DNA of 6,491 nt from Alphaproteobacteria bacterium (GCA_017307315.1 JAFKFF010000330.1:1-6491); one strand, 5' to 3'; shown: positions 1 through 5,703, numbered from the stretch's first letter. Notes: generated by a model not told the origin, from the letters alone. Made by a program: numbers and translations.

Positions 1-304
1 ACGCCGTCGCACCAGTTTCCGCTGGGCGTGACCATGACCATGCGCCGCCGCCTCGCGCGAGCATGCGGGGGAGCGCCTGGATTTCGCGGTGCCCGAACAG
101 GGCCTTCACATGGTCGCGCGGCTGACGGATGGACGCTCGGATGTCGAGATCGCCGCCGCCGCGACGAAAGCCGGTATCGGTGCGCGCGCGCTGTCACCCA
201 TGTTCGTGGACCGGCCGCCCGAACAGGGCCTGGTGCTGGGTTTTTCCAGCTTCACGCCGGAGGAGATTCGCACCGCCGCCATCCGGCTCTGCGGCTTTCT
301 CTGA
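1..304 (+). pseudogene. MocR/PdxR-type GntR regulator, 3' remnant with internal deletion and frameshift
   Basis: MocR/PdxR regulators join a GntR DNA-binding head to a fold-type I aminotransferase-like domain. Reading from base 1, the first frame gives TPSHQFPLGVTMTMRRRLA, the family's conserved aminotransferase-domain block (usual form TP.HQFP.GVTM). That frame then degenerates at about base 57. The C-terminal part continues in the next frame from about base 56 (REHAGERLDFAVPEQ), followed by GLHMVARL, ARALSPMF and QGLVLGFSSF, ending at the TGA at 302-304. This second frame has stops at 29-31 and 35-37, so it cannot be read from upstream. In intact homologues these blocks lie roughly 120-150 residues apart, and the gap contains the PLP-lysine motif (SKTLFP-like). 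Here they are almost adjacent. I infer an out-of-frame deletion, so the product would be inactive. An assembly error at about 50-60 would look the same. The N-terminal half lies outside the window. The gene converges on the minus-strand gene ending at 316, 11 nt away. Confidence 0.75.
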
Positions 305-315
305 AACTTTGCCGG

Positions 316-735
316 TCAGTCGAGCGCGGCGGTCTTCGCCACGCCCGGTCCTTCCAGCGTCTTGCGCGCGACATGGCCGGCATGGAGCACCAGGATCGCG
401 TGGCTGGCCGGACGTCCCGCCAGCGCGAAGCGATAGGCCTGGCAGCGGTCGCGGGCTTCCAGGCAGGACTGCGCCACGGCATCCAGCGTGTCGAAGCCGG
501 TGCTGTCTTCCGGCATCAGGTGCGCGATCATCGCCAGATAGGAAAGCCGGTCGCCCTTGGAAAGATCGAAACCCAGCCCCGGCAGTTGCGCGACCGGGGT
601 GACGCCGGTCTCGACGCGGTCATAGGCGTGGCGCGTGACCTGGAACGGCCGCGGCACCTCGCCGACCTGGGGGCGAAACCCGATGGCGGCGCCCAGAAGG
701 ACGGCCAGCAACGCGGCGAATGCAAAAAGGCGCAT
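316..735 (-). CDS. Small exported or membrane-anchored protein of unknown function
   Basis: I do not recognise this 139-residue protein. Residues 1-20 (MRLFAFAALLAVLLGAAIGF) form a short basic start and a hydrophobic stretch, typical of a signal peptide or N-terminal anchor. I chose the ATG at 735 because it puts this segment at the very N-terminus; a GTG at 780 in the same frame would add 15 residues and is less likely. The rest (FQVTRHAYDRVETGV, FDLSKGDRLSYLAMIAHLMP, a C91...C98 pair, then ASHAILVLHAGHV) looks soluble and presumably periplasmic. The two cysteines could form a disulfide if exported. There is no lipobox cysteine at the end of the hydrophobic stretch and no clear Shine-Dalgarno sequence. 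It lies 61 nt downstream of the PLP-enzyme gene on the same strand, so it may be the last operon member or have its own promoter. Reality of the gene is supported by the sensible N-terminus; function is unknown. Confidence 0.6.
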   Translation of the reverse strand: MRLFAFAALLAVLLGAAIGFRPQVGEVPRPFQVTRHAYDRVETGVTPVAQLPGLGFDLSKGDRLSYLAMIAHLMPEDSTGFDTLDAVAQSCLEARDRCQAYRFALAGRPASHAILVLHAGHVARKTLEGPGVAKTAALD

Positions 736-780
736 TGCGCGAGGGTAGAGCGCGCCGCGAAGCCGGCTGAGGCCGGGCAC

Positions 781-796
781 GCGTAAAGCTTAACGC
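781..796. repeat. 16-bp near-perfect palindrome in the gap before the small exported protein gene
   Basis: GCGTAAAGCTTAACGC reads almost identically on both strands, with one mismatched pair, centred on AAGCTT. It fills the interval between the stop codon of the PLP enzyme (797) and the alternative GTG (780) of the next gene, and is AT-rich compared with its surroundings. It could be an operator or a weak hairpin. There is no T-tract to make it a terminator. It may also be chance. Confidence 0.3.
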
Positions 797-1795
797 TTAA
801 ACCTCGGAATGACGGGACACCGCCTGTTCGACGCTGGCGAAATCGGCATTGCCGCCGGACACCACCAGCGCCACGGTCTTGCCTTCGAGCTTGCCGGCCA
901 GGAACGCCGCCAGGGCCGCCGCGCCGCCCGGCTCGACCAGCAGCTTGAGCTTCAACGCCGCGAACGCCACCGCGCGCGCCAGTTCCTCGTCATCGACGGC
1001 GATGCCCGGCGCCAGGAGCCCGTCCGCCAGGGCGAAGACGTGATGGCCCGGCACCGGCGCCATCAGCGCGTCGGCGATGGAGAGTTTCCCGCCTTCCGAT
1101 GTTCCCGGGGCATTGGTGCGCGCATGCGCCTGCAGCGAGCGCTTCATGCCGTCGAAATTTTCCGGCTCCACGCTGTGGACCGGCGCGGCGACGCCCGCGC
1201 CCTTCAATCCCAGCGCCGTGCCCGTCACCAGCCCGCCGCCGGAACAGGGCGTGGCGACCGCGTCCAAAATCACGCCGAAGCGCGCCGCGTCTTCGGCGAT
1301 CTCCAGCCCGATGGTGCCCTGCCCCGCCATGATGCCGGGATCGTCATACGGCTTGATCAGGGCGGCGCCCCGCTCGGCGCAGATGCGCGCCGCGATGGCT
1401 TCGCGGTCGTCCGTCACCCGGTCGTACGAGACGATCTCCGCGCCATAGGCGCGCGTGCCCTCGATCTTGGCGCGTGGCGCATCGACCGGCATCACGATCA
1501 AGGCGGGAATGCCGAAAATCTCAGCCGCCGCCGCCACGCCCTGGGCGTGATTGCCGGAGGAAAAAGCGACCACGCCCCGCGCGCGCTGGCTTTCGGGGAT
1601 CATCGGGATGCGATTGCAGGCGCCACGGAATTTGAACGAGCCGGTACGCTGCAGATTCTCCAGCTTGAGGAAGACGCGCCCGCCAATGCGCGCGCCCAGA
1701 ACCGGCGCTTCGACCAGCGGAGTGCGCACCGCATAAGGCGCGATGCGCCGCGCCGCCGCTTCGACGTCGGCAAAGGTGGGGACTTCAATCGCCAT
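797..1795 (-). CDS. Threonine/serine dehydratase-family PLP enzyme (fold-type II, no ACT domain)
   Basis: 332 residues. Enzymes of this family deaminate L-threonine or L-serine to a 2-oxoacid and ammonia; close relatives are serine racemases and threo-3-hydroxyaspartate ammonia-lyases. Visible motifs: SFKFRGA at 53-59 with the PLP Schiff-base lysine K55; SSGNHAQG at 79-86, which cradles the cofactor; the phosphate-binding glycine loop SGGGLVTG at 185-192; VEPGGAA at 287-293; and SGGN at 313-316, near the pyridine ring. The length matches single-domain catabolic (TdcB-like) or racemase-like members. Biosynthetic IlvA carries an extra C-terminal regulatory region, absent here. The ATG at 1795 is supported by an AAGGCGG ribosome-binding sequence about 6 nt upstream. 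It overlaps the upstream Cys-rich gene by 11 nt, so it is probably co-transcribed with kamA. Sequence alone does not separate dehydratase from racemase. A role in the operon, such as supplying or removing an amino acid for the ligases, is inference. Confidence 0.9.
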   Translation of the reverse strand: MAIEVPTFADVEAAARRIAPYAVRTPLVEAPVLGARIGGRVFLKLENLQRTGSFKFRGACNRIPMIPESQRARGVVAFSSGNHAQGVAAAAEIFGIPALIVMPVDAPRAKIEGTRAYGAEIVSYDRVTDDREAIAARICAERGAALIKPYDDPGIMAGQGTIGLEIAEDAARFGVILDAVATPCSGGGLVTGTALGLKGAGVAAPVHSVEPENFDGMKRSLQAHARTNAPGTSEGGKLSIADALMAPVPGHHVFALADGLLAPGIAVDDEELARAVAFAALKLKLLVEPGGAAALAAFLAGKLEGKTVALVVSGGNADFASVEQAVSRHSEV

Positions 1796-2372
1796 GATCC
1801 GCCTTCAAGACATCCAGCTCCGCGATCAGGCCGGGGCCGAAATAATAGAGAAGCTCTTCCCGCGCGCCGTCGTAAAGGCTTGGCCCCTTGCTGCTGCAGA
1901 TCAGCGAACCGTCCGCCGCCTCGCCCGACGCCGTCAACACGCCATGCTCGAACGTCACGGGAAACAGCACGCTCACCATCGGCTTGAAGCGATGGTAGTC
2001 CAGCCCCTCCTCCAGGCAATAGGCATGGATGGCGCAGCCGCGCGCGCCTTCATTGCGGAAAACGCAGGTCCCGCCTTTCACTTGGGTGCGCAGATGCGCG
2101 CCGCCGGGAAATTCCCTATCGGCGACGGCCTCGGTGGTGAACCATTGCGCCACCGGCACCGCGATGCGGTCGTGGAAATCGCGCGGCAGGGCGACAAGAC
2201 GCTTGGCGTTTTCCACGTCGATGTCCACGCCATGCTCGCAGCAGGCATCGCGGCAGAAGCTGCAATCCATGCAATGGGTGAAATAACGCAAGGTGAAGAT
2301 GCAAGGATCGACGGCGGCAAGCACCGGCCCGCCCATCACGCAAGGGTGAGAGGCCTTCAGCGCGATCGTCAT
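1785..2372 (-). CDS. Cysteine-rich YkgJ-like putative zinc/iron-binding protein
   Basis: 195 residues, soluble, with no signal peptide or membrane segment. An N-terminal cluster C24...C34-x2-C37-x2-C40-x3-C44-C45 (CMDCSFCRDACC) is followed by a second group, C103, C113 and C119 (CVFRNEGARGCAIHAYC), and an isolated C159. The arrangement of a CxxCx(2-3)CC cluster, then C, then GC.IH/Y..C resembles the YkgJ/UPF0153 family (CxxCxxCC type), thought to bind zinc or iron. The biochemical role of that family is not established, and this may be a divergent or separate family. The start is the ATG at 2372, which overlaps the TGA of the upstream ligase as ATGA. The reading frame stays open far upstream by chance, but that part has no domain. 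Its end overlaps the PLP-enzyme gene by 11 nt. It lies between the ligases and the PLP enzyme, so it is probably part of the same pathway, possibly as an electron-transfer, metal-handling or catalytic component. Confidence 0.82.
   Translation of the reverse strand: MTIALKASHPCVMGGPVLAAVDPCIFTLRYFTHCMDCSFCRDACCEHGVDIDVENAKRLVALPRDFHDRIAVPVAQWFTTEAVADREFPGGAHLRTQVKGGTCVFRNEGARGCAIHAYCLEEGLDYHRFKPMVSVLFPVTFEHGVLTASGEAADGSLICSSKGPSLYDGAREELLYYFGPGLIAELDVLKADHGD
1799..1805 (-). promoter_or_regulatory. Ribosome-binding site of the PLP-enzyme gene
   Basis: AAGGCGG lies just before the ATG at 1795, with the AAGG core 6 nt from the start codon. It sits inside the last codons of the upstream Cys-rich gene. 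It is the clearest Shine-Dalgarno match in the operon; the genes upstream have little or none and probably rely on translational coupling. Confidence 0.55.
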
Positions 2373-3325
2373 GGCACGATTTTCACGAGGGCTTCGATCA
2401 GCGCGGGATAATCCAGTCCCGCTTCGGCCGCCGCCGCGGCGAAACCGGCGTCGGGCGAGATGCAGGGATTGGCGTTGATCTCCAATATCTGCGGCACGCC
2501 GTCCGCCCCGACGCGGAAATCCACCCGCACGAAACCGGCAAGGCCGAAGCGCGTCCACACCGTGTCGCAAGCCGCCTTCAGCCGCGCCGCCAGCGCCGGC
2601 TCGTCTCGCTCCACCCCGAAGGCGCGCACCGTGCCCCGCCAGCCGCTCGAATCCTCTTCCCACTTGGCGTCGTAACCGACGATGCGAGGTTTGTCCGCCG
2701 GCCACTGCTCGAACCGCATTTCCGCCATCGGCAGTACGCGCCAATCCTCCCGCGATCCCAGCAGGGCGATGTTGAATTCCCGGCCCTCGACATAGCGCTC
2801 GGCGAACCAGGCGCCGCCGAATTTCGCGGCGCAGGCGGCGGCGCGGGCCCGCACATCGCGCCCCTCCACCACGCAGCCATCGTCCAGGCCCAGCGAGGCA
2901 TCTTCCAGAACCGATTTGACGATCCATTGGCCGCCATCCAGCCCTTCCCAATCCGGCGGCATCGCCCAGCCCGGCGTGGCAAGCCCGGCTTCGCGCAGCA
3001 TGGTCTTGGTCAGCGGCTTGTCGTTGGTGATCGCCATGGCGCGGGCATCGACCCCGGTGAAGCGCATACCGGCATCCGCCAGCATCCGGGGCGCCAGCGG
3101 CGCCAGCTTGCCCTGGCCGTGCACGCCTTCGACCAGATTGAAGACGATGTCGGGCGCGGCTCGCGCCACAAGCGCCTTCAGCGTCTCTTCCCGGAACGCG
3201 GCCTTCTCGACAGCATAGCCCCGCGCCGCCAACGCGTCCGCGACGGCATCCGCCGCGACCAGGGTGTCCAGCTCTTCCGGCGGGGCGTTGGCGGCAATGT
3301 CGGAATGCAGAACGAGAATCTTCAT
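2369..3325 (-). CDS. ATP-grasp ligase, D-Ala-D-Ala-ligase-like (second of a pair)
   Basis: 318 residues. ATP-grasp ligases activate a carboxylate as an acyl phosphate and join it to an amine. Order: N-terminal pre-ATP-grasp domain (about 1-95, with DIVFNLVEGVHG at 59-70); NDKPLTKTMLREAGLATP, the central helix (101-118); WIVKSVLEDASLG with ATP-binding K137; AERYVEGREFNIALLG (175-190); then the C-terminal catalytic part with R267-V-D269 and LEINANPCISP, E282 and N284 being the Mg ligands. The N-terminal GG.S.ER.VS motif with which true Ddl binds the first D-Ala is absent, so D-Ala-D-Ala is an unlikely product. The usual proline after the ATP-binding lysine is serine (S138). The start ATG at 3325 overlaps the stop of the first ligase as ATGA, and its own stop overlaps the next ATG the same way. 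Substrates are unknown; from context one may be beta-lysine or a beta-lysyl intermediate. Confidence 0.9.
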   Translation of the reverse strand: MKILVLHSDIAANAPPEELDTLVAADAVADALAARGYAVEKAAFREETLKALVARAAPDIVFNLVEGVHGQGKLAPLAPRMLADAGMRFTGVDARAMAITNDKPLTKTMLREAGLATPGWAMPPDWEGLDGGQWIVKSVLEDASLGLDDGCVVEGRDVRARAAACAAKFGGAWFAERYVEGREFNIALLGSREDWRVLPMAEMRFEQWPADKPRIVGYDAKWEEDSSGWRGTVRAFGVERDEPALAARLKAACDTVWTRFGLAGFVRVDFRVGADGVPQILEINANPCISPDAGFAAAAAEAGLDYPALIEALVKIVP

Positions 3326-4299
3326 GCCGCATGCCGGGCGAGGAAGGAATCGAGAAATTTTCCGATCAGTTCGCGATAGGTGATCTTCTGGAAATCCGCG
3401 ATGAAGCAAAGGTCCGAATAGCCCGGCCGGATGCCGGCCAGCGGATTGACCTCGATGAAACAGGGCCTGCCGTCGCGGTCCAGCCTGATGTCGGCGCGCC
3501 CGCCGTCGCGGCAACGCAGCACCTTCCAGGCCGCCAACGCGACATCGGCCGCGGCGCGGGCGTCGGCATCGTCCACCGGCACGATGTCGAGCTTGTCCTC
3601 CCAGTCCGCCTTGTTCTCCAGGCCGTAACCATGGCCGACATATTTCTCGGTCGGCACGATCTCGATCACGCCCAAGACCGAGGCGGCCTCGCCCGTGCCG
3701 GTGATGCCGACGGTGAATTCCCGCCCCGGCAGGAACTCCTCCACCAGCACCGGCTGGCGGAAGCGGGCGAGAAGATCGCACGCCACGCTTTCCAGTTCGC
3801 TGCGGTTCGCCACCCGCGAGCGCGCATCCACGCCCTTGCCCGATCCTTCCGATACGGGCTTGAGGAACAGGGGAAACTCCATCGCCACCTTGGCGATGTC
3901 GGCTTCGCTTTCGATCAGCGCGAAAGCGGCGGTGGGCACGCCCGCGTCCCGCAGCACCCGCTTGGTCATCGCCTTGTCCAGGCAGAGCGCAAGCGTCAAG
4001 GGATCGGAGAAGAGGTAAGGAATGTCATAGGCTTCCAGCAGCGCGGGCACCTGCGCCTCGCGCGAGACGCCCTTCAAGCCTTCGCAGATGTTGAACACCG
4101 CATCCCAGCGCGCCCCCGCCGCCAGTTTCTCGGTCAGGCGGCGGATTCCGCCGATGCGCTCGGGTTGATGTCCCAGGCCCGACAAGGCTTCGCAGATGGC
4201 GGCGATGGTTTCCTCGGCGTCGAATTCGGCGGTTTCTTCCTCGCCATAACCCAGCGCGCGATAGTCGCTGCGCAGGTCGTAAGTGACCCCGATACGCAT
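3322..4299 (-). CDS. ATP-grasp ligase, D-Ala-D-Ala-ligase-like (first of a pair)
   Basis: 325 residues. Features: N-terminal domain starting VTYDLRSDYRALGYGEEETAEFD; WDAVFNICEGLKGVSREAQVP (65-85); LALCLDKAMTKRVLRDAGVP (103-122), the central-domain entry helix; LFLKPVSEGSGKGV (144-157) with ATP-binding K147 and a glycine-rich loop; VEEFLPGREFTVGITG (186-201); and GRADIRLDRDGRPCFIEVNP, where R268, D270, E283 and N285 match Ddl's catalytic arginine and Mg ligands. The second half therefore looks fully active as an ATP-dependent carboxylate-amine ligase. The N-terminus lacks the GG.S.ER.VS element of cell-wall Ddl, and the region after N285 reads PLAGIRPGYSDL instead of the serine-containing D-Ala carboxylate loop. 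A different substrate is therefore likely. The gene begins 1 nt after the kamA stop (TGACATG) and ends in a 4-nt overlap with the second ligase. It is only distantly similar to its neighbour, so a recent tandem duplication is unlikely. Generic annotation would be D-alanine--D-alanine ligase; I consider that misleading here. Confidence 0.92.
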   Translation of the reverse strand: MRIGVTYDLRSDYRALGYGEEETAEFDAEETIAAICEALSGLGHQPERIGGIRRLTEKLAAGARWDAVFNICEGLKGVSREAQVPALLEAYDIPYLFSDPLTLALCLDKAMTKRVLRDAGVPTAAFALIESEADIAKVAMEFPLFLKPVSEGSGKGVDARSRVANRSELESVACDLLARFRQPVLVEEFLPGREFTVGITGTGEAASVLGVIEIVPTEKYVGHGYGLENKADWEDKLDIVPVDDADARAAADVALAAWKVLRCRDGGRADIRLDRDGRPCFIEVNPLAGIRPGYSDLCFIADFQKITYRELIGKFLDSFLARHAA

Positions 4300-4300
4300 G

Positions 4301-5590
4301 TCAGCGCCCGAGCGAACCGTTCGGGTCGGGGTACTTGTAGATTTTTCCTTCGAAATTCTTCAGCAGCAGGAAATCGCCGTCGCGTCCCGCCACCGGATCG
4401 GGCGCCAGCTGGATCTTGCCGCCGCCGCCCGGCGCGTCGATCACGAAGATCGGCGTGGCATAGCCGGTGGTGTGGCCACGCAGCGCCTTGATGATCTCGA
4501 GCCCCTTGTCCACCCCGGTGCGGAAATGCGCCGACCCCCGGATGGGATCGCATTGATAGAGATAATAGGGCTTGACCCGGTTCTTCAGCAGGCCATGCAT
4601 CAGCCGGGTCATCACGGCGGGATCGTCGTTGATGCCTTTCAGGAGCACCGTCTGGCTGCCCAAGGGCACGCCCGCATCGGCCAGGCGCGCGGTCGCCTCC
4701 GCCGTCTCGCGCGTCAGTTCGGCGGGATGGGTGAAATGCAGGCTCATCCACAGCGGATGATGCTTTTTCAGGACCCGGATCAGCCCGCGCGTCACCCGCT
4801 GGGGCGTCACCACCGGCATCTTGGTGCCGATGCGCAGGAATTCGATATGGGGAATGGCGCGAAGCCGGCTCAACAGCCAGTCCAGCTTGTCGTCCGACAG
4901 GGTGAGCGGGTCGCCGCCCGACAAGAGCACGTCGCGCACTTCGGTGTGCGCCTGAAGATAGGCGATAGCCTCTTCCCACTGGCGGGTGGAGAAATGATAT
5001 TCGCCGCCCGGATTGCCCACCAGCCGCGAGCGGGTGCAATAGCGGCAATAGGTCGAGCAGGTCCCGGTGGTGAGGAACAGCACCCGGTCGGGATAGCGGT
5101 GCACCAGCCCGGGCGCCACCGTGTCATGGTCCTCGCCCAAGGGATCGTCGTCCTCGCCGGGCGCGCGCAGATATTCGTCGCCGGTCATGATGTGGGTGCG
5201 CCGGAGCGGCTCGCTCGCGTCGGTCAGCCCCATCAGGCTGGCGTAGTAGGGCGTGATGCCCACCGGCAGCGCGCCCTTGTGGCGGGAGACGGCGGCGTAT
5301 TCGTCTTCCGACAGGCGGAAGATGCGGGCGAGTTCGTCCAGGGTGCGGATGCGGCTGCGCATCTGCCAGCGCCAGTCGTTCCATTCGGCGGGCCCGGTGC
5401 CCGGCCAGAAGCGGCGATAGAAGCCGCGCGCGCCCTGGCCGACGGGAAAGCGCAACTCCACCTTCGGCCCCGGCAGATTGAGCTTGGCTACGGGGGCGCG
5501 GGGGGAATCGTCCGGACTTTTGCGGAAAGAGCGAGAGGCCGTTTTGACCGCGCGGCCCCGCGCCATCTCAAGACCCATCTGGTGTCTCAT
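4301..5590 (-). CDS. kamA: Lysine 2,3-aminomutase family radical SAM enzyme (KamA/AblA-like)
   Basis: 429 residues from the chosen start. KamA uses S-adenosylmethionine, a [4Fe-4S] cluster and PLP to move the alpha-amino group of L-lysine to C3, giving beta-lysine. Visible: EWNDWRWQ (69-76); the cluster motif CSTYCRYC with C178, C182 and C185; R187, matching the substrate-carboxylate arginine; LLSGGDP; and PGGGGK with PLP lysine K392. D348 (in YQCDP) and D385 (in VIDAPGGGGK) match D293 and D330 of clostridial LAM, which bind the lysine side-chain amine; glutamate 2,3-aminomutase lacks this pair. The protein ends soon after FEGKIYKYPDP, so the Cys-rich C-terminal zinc region of clostridial LAM is missing. 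The N-terminus is about 50 residues longer. I chose ATG 5590 because the frame further upstream runs through a promoter; ATGs at 5578 and 5566 are also possible and none has a good ribosome-binding site. First gene of the operon. EpmB-type enzymes are shorter and usually sit near efp genes. Confidence 0.93.
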   Translation of the reverse strand: MRHQMGLEMARGRAVKTASRSFRKSPDDSPRAPVAKLNLPGPKVELRFPVGQGARGFYRRFWPGTGPAEWNDWRWQMRSRIRTLDELARIFRLSEDEYAAVSRHKGALPVGITPYYASLMGLTDASEPLRRTHIMTGDEYLRAPGEDDDPLGEDHDTVAPGLVHRYPDRVLFLTTGTCSTYCRYCTRSRLVGNPGGEYHFSTRQWEEAIAYLQAHTEVRDVLLSGGDPLTLSDDKLDWLLSRLRAIPHIEFLRIGTKMPVVTPQRVTRGLIRVLKKHHPLWMSLHFTHPAELTRETAEATARLADAGVPLGSQTVLLKGINDDPAVMTRLMHGLLKNRVKPYYLYQCDPIRGSAHFRTGVDKGLEIIKALRGHTTGYATPIFVIDAPGGGGKIQLAPDPVAGRDGDFLLLKNFEGKIYKYPDPNGSLGR

Positions 5591-5652
5591 GTCGCGCGCG
5601 TCGGCGGCGATCCCCGTGTTCTTTTCCGTACGCCGCCCCCAATGGCAGCCAT
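5587..5652 (-). other. Possible 21-codon leader ORF coupled to kamA
   Basis: Downstream of the predicted promoter an ATG at 5652 opens a 21-codon frame, different from that of kamA. It is rich in Arg with one Lys (middle part VRKRTRGSPPTRA). Its TGA (5589-5587) overlaps the kamA ATG at 5590 as ATGA, the same junction used between the ligases and the Cys-rich gene. It encloses a 7-bp perfect GC stem (5631-5637 with 5603-5609), which translating ribosomes would disrupt. There is no clear Shine-Dalgarno sequence. This could be a leader peptide or translational coupler, or chance. Confidence 0.25.
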
Positions 5653-5676
5653 GACCGGACAGAACGGTGTCGGCGA

Positions 5677-5703
5677 TATTTAAGCAGCGGACGGCGTTGT
5701 CAA
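5677..5703 (-). promoter_or_regulatory. kamA: Sigma-70-type promoter of the kamA operon
   Basis: On the minus strand a perfect TTGACA (5703-5698) is followed by an AT-rich TTAAATATC patch (5683-5675), which stands out in a GC-rich region. Taking AAATAT or AATATC as the -10 gives a spacer of 16 or 17 nt. The -10 match to TATAAT is only moderate (about 3 of 6). Transcription would start near 5665-5670, leaving a leader of about 75-80 nt before the ATG at 5590. Confidence 0.55.

Noticed and set aside
781..796. Intrinsic terminator after the PLP-enzyme gene
   Set aside because: The dyad is AT-rich at its centre, gives only a weak hairpin, and has no T-tract after it.
2373..3781. Upstream extensions of the second ligase (to 3781) and of the Cys-rich gene (to 3332)
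   Set aside because: The added parts overlap the preceding genes in another frame and encode low-complexity Arg-rich sequence. The proper domains start at 3325 and 2372, where ATGA junctions occur.
2369..4299. Cell-wall D-Ala-D-Ala ligase (ddl) assignment
   Set aside because: The N-terminal D-Ala-binding motif is missing in both, there are two different copies, and the context is not a division/cell-wall cluster.
4301..5590. EpmB (EF-P lysine modification) or AblA (N-acetyl-beta-lysine osmolyte) assignment for KamA
   Set aside because: No efp, epmA or acetyltransferase gene is seen nearby, and the protein is longer than EpmB. The rest of the genome is not visible, so these are not fully excluded.
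5591..5670. Lysine riboswitch in the kamA leader
   Set aside because: The leader of about 80 nt is too short for the large lysine riboswitch aptamer, and I see no matching set of helices.
809..5683. Long open frames on the plus strand opposite the operon (for example 809-1987, 3331-4491 and 4283-5683)
   Set aside because: They are antisense to genes with clear domains and are rich in Arg/His/Ala/Gly without recognisable motifs, as expected from high GC. The minus-strand genes explain this DNA fully.
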